From Tetrapisispora phaffii CBS 4417 (Eukaryota; Ascomycota; Saccharomycetes; Saccharomycetales; Saccharomycetaceae): a DNA stretch of 64,000 bases. Location: the NCBI RefSeq assembly GCF_000236905.1, contig NC_016533.1, positions 368,467-432,466 on the forward strand, written 5' to 3'. Of the stretch, positions 9,276 through 20,176 are shown piece after piece. The notes under the pieces were generated by a model that was not told the origin of the DNA, did not search any database, and saw only the letters and a list, made by a program, of their open reading frames with translations. Numbering within the stretch: position 1 is the first letter of the stretch; every line of letters begins with the position of its first letter. Made by a program: the position numbers and the translations under genes.

Positions 9276-9753
9276 GAACTCAATTGTAATAAATATAAGA
9301 ATATCTTTTTCGTAATAATTCCTTTGCAAAATAACTCTCGATGAGTTAATATCATATATTGTAGAAATTCAAATATATACAAATTTACTGCATAGCTATT
9401 TTATTGATGAATGGATATATATGTATGTATGCATTGTAGTTAACATTTCATGTCGTCTTTATTTAAACATGTCAACGTACATGACTGACTAAGTGTTTCT
9501 GTGACATTATGCCCTTTTCAAAACAATCGCTTTAGACGAAATCTTTAAAAAAATTTGTTAGTGAAAGATTTTTCCAAGATCAAGCTCAACTCATCTCATC
9601 TGATATTTATAGATTTAAATAATTTAGCTATTGATCGTATTATTCACAATATGAACCGTTTCCTTAAACAACAGCTGTTGTTATTACTTTCACTAGTATT
9701 CACACAGTGAAGTAAGATATAATCGCGACCTCAATTGACTTAGTATAGATCAA
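9276..9753. promoter_or_regulatory. URB1 upstream region with PAC/RRPE-like sequences
   Basis: This 478-bp spacer has an A/T tract at about 9547-9556 resembling the rRNA-processing element. Two TCATC units at 9591-9600 resemble the complement of the PAC core GATGAG. Both elements mark ribosome-assembly gene promoters in yeast, which suits URB1. The assignment is by eye. Confidence 0.4.
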
Positions 9754-12700
9754 ATGTCTTCCGAGAAATTTGCCAGTGTTAGTGATGTCGACAGTGGTGT
9801 TATTGATAAATTAAAAGTTCTTTTAGAGTCTATTGCAATTGATTCTAGTGCTAAAAATAACCAAGGATTATATGATTTTCTTCAGAAAGGTTTTGGTACT
9901 CAGGCAGTACAAGCTTGGTCATTTTACGCTCAAGTTAATAATTTAAGAGATTTTGGTAATTCTTCTAAAGTACTATGTAAACTTTTGAAAGTATTGAATA
10001 ACACTAATGTATTCCATGAGTTTGGTGATAAGCTAGTCAACTTAATTTTGACAAGTTATATACAGGTACTTTATAGAGGGTTATCGAACCCAACCATCAG
10101 GGTCACTAAACCAATTTTAGAATTAATGAATGAAATGATTAACTTCAATTTCCATTCCCATTTAGAAAGTTTTATTTCATATTTTGATTTCTCAATTCCA
10201 GGATTGGGAAGATTATTGATGCCATCGAAAAATGATATCAGTTCTAATTTTGATTCAGAAAATTCAAGTAATCGTCTGAAGCTAAGAAGTACTTTTTTGA
10301 AGTTCTGGATTCAATTAATTTCTAACTGTCCAGCTCTATTAAGGAAAGATTTGATCACAGACAATAATAGATTCATGAGTGTTTGGTTGAAATATATGGA
10401 CAAAGCTGATGACATAGAGACTATTACAATGACTTTGGATTTATTCGAATCAAAAATTTTAAATGAACCTATTTTCAAAAGAACTACAAAGACCAAGATT
10501 TTAAATGAGTTTGCTTTAGGCAAGATACATTCATACTATAACTCTACTAATAAGGAATTAGTTAAAAAAACCAATGATTTTTTCTTAGCTTATGCTTGTA
10601 ATCCAGGAAGTAATGTCGCTTTCCCGGACTATAGTGTTTGGTTTGATGAATCCCCTATTAATGCTAGCTCTAATGGTGTGCCAGTAACAGTCAACCAAAA
10701 AGAATTTAACATCCATAACAAATTGTTGTTTAACGTTCTAAAAAGTTTCAAACCATGGGAAGATGATATGCAATCTAGTACAGTGATTAGAATATTGGAG
10801 CATGTTCCAGAATTAGTGGCTCCATATTGTAATATGCTGGCTACACAAGGTAGTCACGACCCAAAAATGTCTTCATATTGGTTTGGTATGACTTTATTGT
10901 TAGGTAGAATCATTAATTTAAAAATTCCAGAGTTTATGGAGACCATTGAAACTAACATGGTTCCAAAAACATCTTTAGTGATAGAAAATATAATCCCATC
11001 TAGCATTACAAAATCTGCATTAACTAATTCACTACAGCACGAATCTATGTTGATTAAACAATTAACAACCCAATTAATCACTTTTGCATTCCTAAAGTTA
11101 GAGAAGATCTTGGACCTATATGATCGTAAAGGTTGGCAATCTTCTAAAGTTGTCCTTTCCAATGCCTTTTACTCACATTTGCCGGACTTAACTATTATTA
11201 CTTCAGTATTAAACCAAGTATATTCTACAGCTAAGGAAAATAAGATTTTATCTCTATCATTAACTGAAATTTTAAAGCATTATAGTAAATTTTATCCAAA
11301 CTTTTTTAATATGAAACTTTCCGTTGATAACATATATTCAGATGTTATGAAAAGTAATACTTTTGTAGGTATTAATTTGGCAATTTTAGAAGGATTCTTG
11401 CAATTCCAAGAATATAGTGATTCTAAAATAAAATGGTGGAGCTCGACCGATGATTCTAATTCTCTATTCACTTCTCTTTTAAAACTAGCTTCCTCTAAGG
11501 ATTGCAACACATCAGTTTCTCACAAAATTGTCGCTTTACTAGATAGGTTATTGCATATAACTATTTTCTTCAATAAGCATCCATGTAGTCCAATATATGC
11601 TTTGGTAAATTCGCTTCAAGTGCTATCGCAAACAGAAGATAAACATTCACTCCAGAAACTATGGAAATTACTAGATAATACTATTGCACGTTGTGTCAAG
11701 ACGCCTTATAAATATTATGATATCTCTCAAGATTATGAAAATATATCCCCATTTGTTATTGTTTTATTGCAACAATGGAATTTTGTTGAAGATAAAGAAA
11801 ATTCCTTAATATTACAAAAGTGGTTGTGTATTTTCTTAAAATATATGGTCTCATTGGGTGAATCTCAAATTGGTATTAAAAAAGCCTGTGAAACATTATC
11901 TGAAGGAATAAAGGAAGAAGTTAGATTTGTATACTTACACTTTGATAATTACGACAATCATATTTCAGTATTAATAAAAGACGAATGGTTATTACATTCA
12001 ATGTTAGATTCTTCTTTCTACTCATACGCTTTATTGTCACCTATCAAAAAGTTAAATAAAATTGTTCGTGTACCAGTAGATGATTTTGATGCAATTGGTG
12101 TTATTTTCAAACTAAAATTGTTGATAGATGATAATAGCATCAAGGTTGATAAGACTTATAAGAATGCTGTGGAGCTATTGGTTCTGAAATTAGCTTCGTA
12201 TGTTGACGTTAGCGGTAAAATAGATTTAATTAATACTTCAATTATTTTACCGATGTTTGATAAATTAAATGAGAAAGAGGTGTCTACAATTTCTAAACAA
12301 AAAGGTTCATATACTCTTTTAACGATAATCGATAATACTATGGGAATTGGTTTAATTAACACCTCATTTAAGGATATGTTATCTGATTATCTGAATAGGG
12401 TTATTTCTAATTTAGAAAAATCAGATGAGTCTCGAAAGCAATTAGAAAATGCGTTGATTTCTTGTATGGACACTTCATCTGTTACTGAATTAACTAGAGA
12501 GAATTTCAACTTTTCAAAAGACTCAGCTTTGATATTTTTGAATAAATTGAACAGATCTACTTTAAATCTAGACAATAATATTTTCCTGCATTTTATGACG
12601 TTCAAGGATGTCGAAATTCTTGAGAATCTTATAAAATTCTTCCAGGATTCCAGAATTGAAAATTTCAAAGATAATCTATTTCTGGAGTCTGTAATCACCA

Positions 12701-14823
12701 GTGATATATTTTGCAATATTCTTGATGCATACATGAGATCATCGTATTTTTCTTCACAAAGCATTTTAAATATATTACAAAAATTAGAAACTAATGAAAA
12801 ACTATCCATTTCAATTGCAATAAGTATATCATTAATTGATTGTAAGGAATTAACTGCTTTCAAAGAGAAAAACATTGAATATTGCATATCTAAATTTGGA
12901 TCTGATTCGTTTTGCTATAGTGAGGATGCTCTGAAATTATTCAATGCATCTCCACTTTCACTTTCCAAGGAAAATATTACAAAAATTCAGAACTATTTGG
13001 TATCCAATTATCCTAACAAGTATAAAGCTCCAACCATTGAGTTTATGAGATTGTCTAATAACTGGGATTCAGAAAATGTCAAACTGTGGCTGAATAAGCT
13101 TGTTCTGTACATTACAAAATCTGTATCAGAGAAGTCTAAATTATCCGAAGGTTTTAAATTAACATTATCTCAATATCAGGAGCTATTAAAAGTTACTCCT
13201 ATTTGGGAACTTGTTAATAATAACTTTTTAAATTCACAATTGGAAGCATTTTTTAATAGTGCTTTCGTTAAAGATAATTTTGTATTAAAGACAGTTTTAA
13301 TAATCTTATCAAGCTCCGGTTCGAAGTCAGTTGAGAGTGGTAAATTCATGCAACAAATTTTGAACAATGAAAGCATTACAATTAATACTAACAGTGATGA
13401 GGAGGAAGAAGCTTCTTTCTTAACAGTCTCAGTAATTTACCTTCTATTTAAATCAGATGAAACTGCCAACTCTACTAGATTTGTCCAAGAAAAATTGCTA
13501 GAACAGTACAATGGTACAATTGATGTTAAAGATGAGATGATTTTAAATATATTGGAAAATATTGAGTCTAAAACTTCTACTTCCTGGACTAATTATATTT
13601 ACGCTTGGGAATTCTTGGATGACTTAGATGAGGATTCTATGGAGTTAATTGGTGAAATTAAAATGGTAACGAGACAGAGAGAAGGCCTTGTAGTCACTTT
13701 GAAAAAAGATTTAGTCCAGAAAACTATCAAGTCATATTGTATGGAAAGACCCGAAATACCGGAGATCCATAATAAAAGCTGTGTTGAAACTTGGGAATCT
13801 TTCGAGACATCTCACAAATCCTCATTAAGGTTAAAAGAGAAGGCTTCCATTTATAATCCAATGTTTTTGTTACTTTTAATCATTCAAAATGAGGAGCTTG
13901 TTCACCAAACCACAGTAGAAGAGAACACAATATTTAAATTTGAGGTAAAGAAACTGTTTTCATCCAAACTTTTACAATTTATTATTTGTGCATTGGGTGA
14001 CAAAAATGTTAATGTTTCAAACATTGCATTAAGTTTAATTAAGGGCATGTTAATTTCTTTAGAAGATAGTCTACAATTCAAAGAAGGTATCATTTTTAAG
14101 ATTTTATTTAAGAGAATCGCTTACACATTTGAAATGATCAAAGCGAACACAAATGAAAAGATTAAAATGCCAGCCCCTCTTGTATGGTTTGTGATTTCGT
14201 ATATAGTAGAAATTCTAATGATGCCTTTATCACCTTTGCATGAAAAATGTTACAAATGGGTCTTAAATGGTCACTACATTCGTTATACTGAAATTCCTCT
14301 ATTACAAGAATTGATGGACCCAACAACCAAGACCTCTGATAGATCGATTGATTACGAGCACTACTATAAACATTTATCATGGATGTTGGCCATTCTTGAA
14401 ACTAGCATCAACACTGAAAATGATGTTAATTTGTTGAAAGGTAAAGGTGTGTTTGAATGGTTGATGAATACAATGTCATCGTCATACTTAAATAGTAAGC
14501 TGAAGTCAATGATCCTCTCTATTTTTTTCAAAGTTGAAAGAATAAACAATGGTGGTTCAACATTGATGACTAGATACGCAGCTTTATCGACTTTAGAGAT
14601 CGCTAGACAAAATGTTTCACTAAATCTAGCTAGCGAAAACAAAATGTTAGAGAAAAACTCAAAGAACAAAATTATAATGAAGAAATCATTGGTCCTAAAG
14701 GAAAATGAACTGAACATAGAAGAAGTGTTACAAAGTTTTGCGATCCTGATTGACTCTCAAAAGAGACTGGCAACTTGGGTATCTAACGACCACGAGAACT
14801 TGGTCAAGAGAATACGTAAATGA
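9754..14823 (+). CDS. URB1: Nucleolar pre-60S assembly factor Urb1/Npa1
   Basis: A very long uninterrupted frame encodes 1,689 aa, close to S. cerevisiae Urb1 (YKL014C, 1,764 aa). Urb1 is a large helical-repeat scaffold in the earliest pre-60S particles and is needed for 25S and 5.8S rRNA production in the nucleolus. The N-terminal Npa1 domain pattern is recognisable (FGTQAVQAWSFYAQVNN; LLMPSKNDISSNF), and the rest is alpha-helical with many Leu/Ile/Lys repeats and no membrane segment. The C-terminus is basic (NLVKRIRK). It lies directly upstream of ATP7, as in S. cerevisiae apart from PUT3, which is absent. Identity rests on N-terminal similarity, size and synteny. Confidence 0.9.
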   Translation: MSSEKFASVSDVDSGVIDKLKVLLESIAIDSSAKNNQGLYDFLQKGFGTQAVQAWSFYAQVNNLRDFGNSSKVLCKLLKVLNNTNVFHEFGDKLVNLILTSYIQVLYRGLSNPTIRVTKPILELMNEMINFNFHSHLESFISYFDFSIPGLGRLLMPSKNDISSNFDSENSSNRLKLRSTFLKFWIQLISNCPALLRKDLITDNNRFMSVWLKYMDKADDIETITMTLDLFESKILNEPIFKRTTKTKILNEFALGKIHSYYNSTNKELVKKTNDFFLAYACNPGSNVAFPDYSVWFDESPINASSNGVPVTVNQKEFNIHNKLLFNVLKSFKPWEDDMQSSTVIRILEHVPELVAPYCNMLATQGSHDPKMSSYWFGMTLLLGRIINLKIPEFMETIETNMVPKTSLVIENIIPSSITKSALTNSLQHESMLIKQLTTQLITFAFLKLEKILDLYDRKGWQSSKVVLSNAFYSHLPDLTIITSVLNQVYSTAKENKILSLSLTEILKHYSKFYPNFFNMKLSVDNIYSDVMKSNTFVGINLAILEGFLQFQEYSDSKIKWWSSTDDSNSLFTSLLKLASSKDCNTSVSHKIVALLDRLLHITIFFNKHPCSPIYALVNSLQVLSQTEDKHSLQKLWKLLDNTIARCVKTPYKYYDISQDYENISPFVIVLLQQWNFVEDKENSLILQKWLCIFLKYMVSLGESQIGIKKACETLSEGIKEEVRFVYLHFDNYDNHISVLIKDEWLLHSMLDSSFYSYALLSPIKKLNKIVRVPVDDFDAIGVIFKLKLLIDDNSIKVDKTYKNAVELLVLKLASYVDVSGKIDLINTSIILPMFDKLNEKEVSTISKQKGSYTLLTIIDNTMGIGLINTSFKDMLSDYLNRVISNLEKSDESRKQLENALISCMDTSSVTELTRENFNFSKDSALIFLNKLNRSTLNLDNNIFLHFMTFKDVEILENLIKFFQDSRIENFKDNLFLESVITSDIFCNILDAYMRSSYFSSQSILNILQKLETNEKLSISIAISISLIDCKELTAFKEKNIEYCISKFGSDSFCYSEDALKLFNASPLSLSKENITKIQNYLVSNYPNKYKAPTIEFMRLSNNWDSENVKLWLNKLVLYITKSVSEKSKLSEGFKLTLSQYQELLKVTPIWELVNNNFLNSQLEAFFNSAFVKDNFVLKTVLIILSSSGSKSVESGKFMQQILNNESITINTNSDEEEEASFLTVSVIYLLFKSDETANSTRFVQEKLLEQYNGTIDVKDEMILNILENIESKTSTSWTNYIYAWEFLDDLDEDSMELIGEIKMVTRQREGLVVTLKKDLVQKTIKSYCMERPEIPEIHNKSCVETWESFETSHKSSLRLKEKASIYNPMFLLLLIIQNEELVHQTTVEENTIFKFEVKKLFSSKLLQFIICALGDKNVNVSNIALSLIKGMLISLEDSLQFKEGIIFKILFKRIAYTFEMIKANTNEKIKMPAPLVWFVISYIVEILMMPLSPLHEKCYKWVLNGHYIRYTEIPLLQELMDPTTKTSDRSIDYEHYYKHLSWMLAILETSINTENDVNLLKGKGVFEWLMNTMSSSYLNSKLKSMILSIFFKVERINNGGSTLMTRYAALSTLEIARQNVSLNLASENKMLEKNSKNKIIMKKSLVLKENELNIEEVLQSFAILIDSQKRLATWVSNDHENLVKRIRK

Positions 14824-15018
14824 TCACACCCCTTGATGGTCATCAACCGTGTCTTTATATAGCATGTATATTTATAAATTAAACAATGCATAGATACAAA
14901 ATATGTTAGTCCATTCAAGTCTTGAACATAAGAGCAAGTAAATAACTTGCCAAGCATGATGAGTTCATGACATACAGAGTGTCACATACTCTTCTTAATA
15001 TGTGACGCTCTATATTTG

Positions 15019-15025
15019 TTACCCG
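15019..15025 (+). promoter_or_regulatory. Reb1-type site upstream of ATP7
   Basis: TTACCCG, the core of the general regulatory factor Reb1, lies 288 bp before the ATP7 start and 20 bp from a CCAAT-type box. A nucleosome-free promoter anchored by Reb1 is the likely meaning. Confidence 0.5.
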
Positions 15026-15045
15026 GCTCTTCCACACCCGAGATC

Positions 15046-15053
15046 TTATTGGT
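15046..15053 (+). promoter_or_regulatory. Hap2/3/4/5-type CCAAT box upstream of ATP7
   Basis: TTATTGGT matches the Hap-complex consensus TNATTGGY, about 260 bp upstream of ATP7. Hap2/3/4/5 activates respiratory genes, so the motif fits a subunit of mitochondrial ATP synthase. Confidence 0.5.
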
Positions 15054-15312
15054 CAGAAAGTGAGACCTCTCGAGAAGTTATTTGGAATCTCGAGCAAGAA
15101 CAAGAACCTGCTAAATCTTTAACATCTAGGGAGACTAGATTATTAAACAAACCAGTTGAATTGGTTGAGTGTATATTTGTAGATGGATACAGATAGTGAT
15201 CTAAGATTTCCCATATGCATCTGATTTTATTCTTTCATTTTAAGTTGAAGTTGAACTCGACTAAGAAGTGATAAGTCTTAAGCCAATACGAATACACACC
15301 CCATAACACAAG

Positions 15313-15837
15313 ATGACATTAGCTAAAGCTGCCTCTGTAAAATTAGATTGGTCTAAGGTTATTTCTTCTTTGAAACTGACTGGTAAGACTGCTACTCAAT
15401 TATCCTCTTTTAAGAAGAGAAACGATGAAGCTAGAAGAAAGTTATACGAATTAGAATCTCAACCAACCTCAGTTGATTTCAGTCACTACAGAAGCGTTTT
15501 GAAGAACACAGCAATTGTTGATAAGATTGAATCTTACTACAAAGCTTACAAACCAGTAACGATTGACACCTCTAAACAATTATCAACTATCCAAGCTTTT
15601 GAAGCTGAAGCTATTGATAATGCAAAGAGAACCGAAGAGATGGTTGCTAAGGAATTGTTGGACTTAAAAGCTACTTTGAAGAACATTGAATCTGCTAGAC
15701 CATTCGATGAATTGACTGTTGATGAATTAGTTGCTGCCAAACCAGAAATTGACGCTAAGGTCGAAGAAATGGTCAAGAAGGGTAGATGGGACGTCCCAGG
15801 TTACAAAGAGAAGTTCGGTGACTTGACTGTTATGTAA
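15313..15837 (+). CDS. ATP7: Mitochondrial F1Fo ATP synthase subunit d
   Basis: The 174-aa product has the same length as S. cerevisiae Atp7 (YKL016C), a peripheral-stalk subunit on the matrix side of the inner membrane. It opens with TLAKAASVKLDWSKV and ends with GRWDVPGYKEKFGDL, both typical of fungal subunit d. The sequence is mostly charged alpha-helix without a cleavable presequence. Codon use is strongly biased (many TCT, GTC, AAG, GAA), as expected for an abundant protein. It follows URB1 and precedes HCS1 in the ancestral order. The upstream Reb1 and CCAAT motifs suit respiratory control. Confidence 0.97.
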   Translation: MTLAKAASVKLDWSKVISSLKLTGKTATQLSSFKKRNDEARRKLYELESQPTSVDFSHYRSVLKNTAIVDKIESYYKAYKPVTIDTSKQLSTIQAFEAEAIDNAKRTEEMVAKELLDLKATLKNIESARPFDELTVDELVAAKPEIDAKVEEMVKKGRWDVPGYKEKFGDLTVM

Positions 15838-16300
15838 GCTGTTTTTTTTACATTATGCCAATTGTAAGAACTTGCAAATAATGTACTTGGTCATATGAGA
15901 CGCTGCAAAATAGTAAGTACCATTCAAGAACTGAAGAAAAGAATATCCCGCTCTACCAAGTGTGGGCATCCAATATTCTCACTAACAATTTATATATTCC
16001 ATTGTGAAATAACATTCACAACCATATAACAAAATTCAGATTATATAATTTAAATATTCGAATAAAAACCACATATTATTAAGATTTCAATTCATTCTTT
16101 ACAACAATATTAATAGTCAGTGTTTTATAGAATTTATAAAATACCGATGAGTTGACAGAATATGAAAAGTTTATAACTTGAATTTAAATAATTGAATTTT
16201 GTAAGTTTAAGTCTAACGTACAGTGAACTTCAGCTTAATTCAATTCTATATTAGATATACCCTATAGTGCTTTCCTCCCAAAGAGTTAAATAAACTCAAA
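15838..16300. other. Intergenic: ATP7 3' end and HCS1 promoter
   Basis: This is AT-rich spacer between two plus-strand genes. I see no RNA gene and no motif clear enough to name. Confidence 0.4.
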
Positions 16301-18334
16301 ATGAACAAAGAATTTTCAGAACGTTTACTTAAAAATATTCAGCATGAGAAGGAACAAGATGTGAAGGCTATTGCAACGAATTTAAAATCTCTACCCTTGC
16401 AGAAGCTTGTCAGTAATGGATTGGCTATCAACAACTTAGCATTGGAGAATATTAGAAGTGGTCTCGCAGGGAAAATATTCGTTGAATTGACAGTTAATCA
16501 TGCTATAAATACTGAAATAGCAAGAGGCGATATAAAAGCTGGTGATATTGTTTCTATAAGACCATCGACAAGTGGTAAGGAGAAGGCGAAATCAAGAGGT
16601 AAAAATAGCTTTATAGATTTAGATAATTCTGCCGATGGCATAGCTTTGGAAATAGTAGGGACTGTGTATAAAATCACAGACCAACTTTGTTCCATAACAA
16701 TTGAAGAGAAAGATGAAGAAGATGCAATGAAACTTTATTCTTTTCCAAAATTATACATTATAAAGACTGTCAATACTGTCACTTATAAACGAATGGAATC
16801 TACTTTACGTAAATTAGGTGAATTTGAAGGAACCCCAAACAATAATATTATTCAATACTTGCTTCAGGACAGACAGTTCATCAAGCAAACTCCAAAGAGC
16901 GACATAGAGTTTAATAATAAAGCATTAAATAAATCACAAAAGGATGCAATTGCATTTGCTATGGCGAATGATATTAGTATTATACATGGCCCACCAGGCA
17001 CAGGTAAGACTTATACATTGATTGAATTAATTCAACAATTAGTTGCAAAGGGTGAACGTGTGCTAGTTTGTGGCCCATCGAATATTGCAGTTGACACTAT
17101 TTTGGAAAGATTAGATAAGGTTTTACCTGGCAATGTGTTGTTAAGAATTGGGCATCCTGCTCGTTTATTAGAAGCTAATTTGGCACATTCATTAGATATT
17201 CTATCAAGAAGTGGAAATGCTGGAGAAATTGTTAAGGATATAGATAAAGATATAGATAAAACTATCTCTGATATTAAAAAAATGAAGAATTATAAAGACA
17301 GGAAAGAAGCTCGGAAATTAGTAAAGGACTTGAGAAGGGAATTAAGAACAAGAGAAAAGAAAGTCATCTGTGATATGATATTAGAAGCAAGAGTGGTCGT
17401 TGCAACTCTTCATGGAGCCGGTTCAAGAGAGTTATGTTCGGTATACGATCAAGTTCCGAAACTATTTAATACCTTAATAATTGACGAAGTATCACAAAGT
17501 CTAGAACAACAATGTTGGATCCCATTGATTTCTCATTATAGATCTGATATTTCAAGGTTAGTTTTGGCAGGAGATAATAAACAATTACCACCTACAATTA
17601 AAACAGAAGATAATAAAAAAATAGCCGACCAATTAAGTACCACACTTTTTGATAGATTAGTTAAAGTGTATGGCGATCAATTCAAAACATTACTTAACGT
17701 TCAGTATCGTATGAATGAGAGCATAATGGAATTTCCTTCTACTGAAATGTATAACGGGCAATTAATCGCAGATAGTTCAGTTAAAACTCAAATTCTATCA
17801 GACTTGCCTGGTGTTGATGCTAATGATGAAACTTTGGAGCCATTGATTTGGTATGATACACAAGGTGACGATTTCTTGGAACGAGCAGATGACGATAATG
17901 AAATAATTGCTTCTAAATACAATGAAAATGAAGCATATCTGGTAAAAAGTCATATTTTGAAATTATTAGAAAGTAATGTTCCACAATCTGCAATTGGTGT
18001 GATTTCACCATACCGTGCACAAATTTCCTTTATTAAGAAACTTATAAGAGCAGAATATCCAGGAATTGAAATTTCAACCGTTGATGGTTTTCAAGGAAGA
18101 GAAAAAGAAGTGATTATTTTATCACTTGTTAGAAGTAATGATGACTACAAAGTTGGTTTCTTAAAAGACTCTCGCAGATTAAATGTTGCTATTACGAGAT
18201 CAAAAAAACAATTATGTGTGATTGGGAATATGGAAACGCTGGAAAGAAGTAAATGTAAATTCTTAGAAGAATGGGTTAAATGGTCAAGCGACAACACTGA
18301 TCTACGTTATCCTGATGTAGGAGAGCTACTTTAA
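16301..18334 (+). CDS. HCS1: Superfamily 1B DNA helicase Hcs1 (SMUBP2/Upf1-like)
   Basis: The 677-aa protein matches S. cerevisiae Hcs1 (YKL017C, 683 aa), an ATP-dependent 5'-3' DNA helicase first purified with DNA polymerase alpha. Helicase motifs appear in order: Walker A HGPPGTGKTYTL at about residues 228-239, DEVSQ (motif II) near 394-398, AGDNKQLPPT (motif III), NVQYRMNESIMEFPS (motif IV), STVDGFQGREKEVII (motif V) and LNVAITRSKKQLCVIG (motif VI). An N-terminal beta-barrel region precedes Walker A, as in the Upf1/SMUBP2 family. It sits between ATP7 and SWD2 in the conserved order. Confidence 0.95.
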   Translation: MNKEFSERLLKNIQHEKEQDVKAIATNLKSLPLQKLVSNGLAINNLALENIRSGLAGKIFVELTVNHAINTEIARGDIKAGDIVSIRPSTSGKEKAKSRGKNSFIDLDNSADGIALEIVGTVYKITDQLCSITIEEKDEEDAMKLYSFPKLYIIKTVNTVTYKRMESTLRKLGEFEGTPNNNIIQYLLQDRQFIKQTPKSDIEFNNKALNKSQKDAIAFAMANDISIIHGPPGTGKTYTLIELIQQLVAKGERVLVCGPSNIAVDTILERLDKVLPGNVLLRIGHPARLLEANLAHSLDILSRSGNAGEIVKDIDKDIDKTISDIKKMKNYKDRKEARKLVKDLRRELRTREKKVICDMILEARVVVATLHGAGSRELCSVYDQVPKLFNTLIIDEVSQSLEQQCWIPLISHYRSDISRLVLAGDNKQLPPTIKTEDNKKIADQLSTTLFDRLVKVYGDQFKTLLNVQYRMNESIMEFPSTEMYNGQLIADSSVKTQILSDLPGVDANDETLEPLIWYDTQGDDFLERADDDNEIIASKYNENEAYLVKSHILKLLESNVPQSAIGVISPYRAQISFIKKLIRAEYPGIEISTVDGFQGREKEVIILSLVRSNDDYKVGFLKDSRRLNVAITRSKKQLCVIGNMETLERSKCKFLEEWVKWSSDNTDLRYPDVGELL

Positions 18335-18512
18335 AGATTAGCATTTTCTCAATCCCAATATATATATATATATATGTATGTATAAATCTTATAGAGGGAA
18401 TGCTGTATTTATTTTAAATTACATGGAACATAATAACAAGTTATTATCGTCTGACTATGTAGAATTTCAGGAAGAAGATCATTTTCGATGCAGTTTCTTT
18501 ATGTGTTTATTA

Positions 18513-19502
18513 TTAATTGTCATCGTAAGTATAAAAATCCACATTTTCATCTGCTGTTACAAACATTGCATATTTAGGATTAAATTTTATTGTCCTTGGA
18601 CAAGAGTCCGGAGCAGCCGATATATAACCAACAGGTTTGACAGTTGATCCTCCGCTAATAGAATCTGCATGACTCCATATAGCTATTTTACCATTATATT
18701 GTGTTGACAAAGAAATTTTTCCATCTGGGCTGAAACATGCTGATCCAGAATCCATGAATTCTCTGAGGGGGAATGGGTTATTTCCTGATAATTCAAATAA
18801 TTTCGAACCATCAAATGCATCAAGAATCAATTGTCTATCCATTGATGATGCTAAAAGTAAATATTTACCATTGTTTGAAAATTCCAGTTTATTCCACTTA
18901 TCTGTGAAATTTGGATCTACTTTAATGACTAAAAATGGACCATTGGTTAGATTAGCAACATCGTATAATCCTATTTCATAATTCTCAGGGTTACCTATAG
19001 CAAACACCAACCCGCTTGGGTCGTATGCTATGCAACTTGGTACTATACTTGGAATAATTGCTTGGGCCTTGGATGCCCTCAAATCCCACAATCTGACAGA
19101 TTCATCGTATGAAGACGATAAAAACGTATCATTCAATGGTGACATTTGTATATCACTAACAAGGGCACCATGTCCTGTAAAATATCTCAAATATTGATTA
19201 GTTTCAAGATTCAAATGTCTAATATCGAAACTTTTCATTGTTGAAGAGTATATACATTCATTTTGAACGTGTGTAAACTTTGCTGAATGGCAACCGTATT
19301 TCTTAGAGCCAATTGAGTTCAAAAACCTAAATCCAACAGCATCATAAAGATGCATAGTATCATTTGCAGTGGAGCTAATTAAATATTGACCATGGTCATC
19401 GAAATCAATGGAAGTCACAGGTGCAACCTCGGATTCAGCAACTCTATATGATTTCACAGCCTTGTATTTCAACAAATTCTCTTTATTTATTTCCAATGGC
19501 AT
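18513..19502 (-). CDS. SWD2: WD40 subunit of COMPASS and the cleavage/polyadenylation factor
   Basis: The 329-aa product has exactly the length of S. cerevisiae Swd2 (YKL018W). Swd2 is an essential WD40 protein shared by the Set1/COMPASS H3K4 methyltransferase and the APT part of the 3'-end processing complex. WD-type motifs include TYLRYFTGHGALVSDIQMS and DESVRLWDLRASKAQ, and the propeller runs the whole length. I chose the ATG at 19500-19502 (MPLEINKENLL), which aligns with the known N-terminus; the frame extends 6 codons upstream without another ATG. The gene is convergent with HCS1 with a 178-bp spacer. Confidence 0.95.
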   Translation of the reverse strand: MPLEINKENLLKYKAVKSYRVAESEVAPVTSIDFDDHGQYLISSTANDTMHLYDAVGFRFLNSIGSKKYGCHSAKFTHVQNECIYSSTMKSFDIRHLNLETNQYLRYFTGHGALVSDIQMSPLNDTFLSSSYDESVRLWDLRASKAQAIIPSIVPSCIAYDPSGLVFAIGNPENYEIGLYDVANLTNGPFLVIKVDPNFTDKWNKLEFSNNGKYLLLASSMDRQLILDAFDGSKLFELSGNNPFPLREFMDSGSACFSPDGKISLSTQYNGKIAIWSHADSISGGSTVKPVGYISAAPDSCPRTIKFNPKYAMFVTADENVDFYTYDDN

Positions 19503-19924
19503 CTCTGTACTAGAAAACAAATTTAACTATAAGCTTCTTGTTACCTTCTACTGTTATCAATTAAATAATTGTTTATAATTTTTCCACTATTCAATAATGA
19601 TTGTGTTGTGACTGGGTAGGCAAGTGTTACCAATGGTAATCCCTAACAAAGATAACTATTAACAGTGAAATGATCGGTTATCGTTACAATACAATAAACA
19701 TCAGTATTCAGAGTTAACAAATCTTTAAACTTAAAGTCCTAATAAACATATCAATATCGAATTTTGTTAAAAATCTTTTAGATTGTCATTTAGAAAAAGT
19801 ATACAGCCTAAAAGATGACATATAAAATATATAAATAATATTTATATGTATATGTATGTGTATATTATGAAGTATTCAGATTGATAAGAGATAAATCCAC
19901 TCAGTTGTAGTTAGTGCTATCGTG
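19503..19924. promoter_or_regulatory. Divergent promoter between SWD2 and the YKL018C-A orthologue
   Basis: A 422-bp AT-rich region lies between outward-facing genes. No motif is strong enough to name. Confidence 0.4.
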
Positions 19925-20176
19925 ATGGGAGTGCAAAGTTTGATTCATTATGGTATTGATTTAACATTGGTAGCTATGCTACTCGCAGCTATACGGCATA
20001 ACACGGGCCTAGTGTTTGCTTATGATACTTACGACCTCAGCAATTATATTCATAGGTATCTATCTTGGGGTGAATACTGCTATTCTAAAGTTGTGTCGTA
20101 TGTTAAGCAGTCAGAACGCTTTAGGAAGCAAAGTTCGATTGATCTCAGGAGAAGGTTTGAAGAACTAAAAGATTGA
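19925..20176 (+). CDS. Small conserved DUF1748 protein (YKL018C-A orthologue)
   Basis: This 83-aa protein has the conserved fungal DUF1748 pattern: one hydrophobic helix followed by GIRHNTG-like sequence (here AAIRHNTGLVFAY), then an amphipathic basic tail. The S. cerevisiae member, YKL018C-A, lies next to SWD2 just as here and has been reported as mitochondrial; its role is not established. The ATG at 19925 is the first in frame. A likely membrane segment spans about residues 10-30. Confidence 0.85.
   Translation: MGVQSLIHYGIDLTLVAMLLAAIRHNTGLVFAYDTYDLSNYIHRYLSWGEYCYSKVVSYVKQSERFRKQSSIDLRRRFEELKD

Larger units (their letters stand above)
14824..15312. promoter_or_regulatory. Intergenic: URB1 3' end and ATP7 promoter
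   Basis: The 489-bp spacer holds the Reb1 and CCAAT motifs annotated separately. A 64-codon frame inside it has no protein-like features and is not called. Confidence 0.4.

Noticed and set aside
15002..15196. 64-codon frame between URB1 and ATP7
   Set aside because: It spans the promoter motifs of ATP7 and has no recognisable features.
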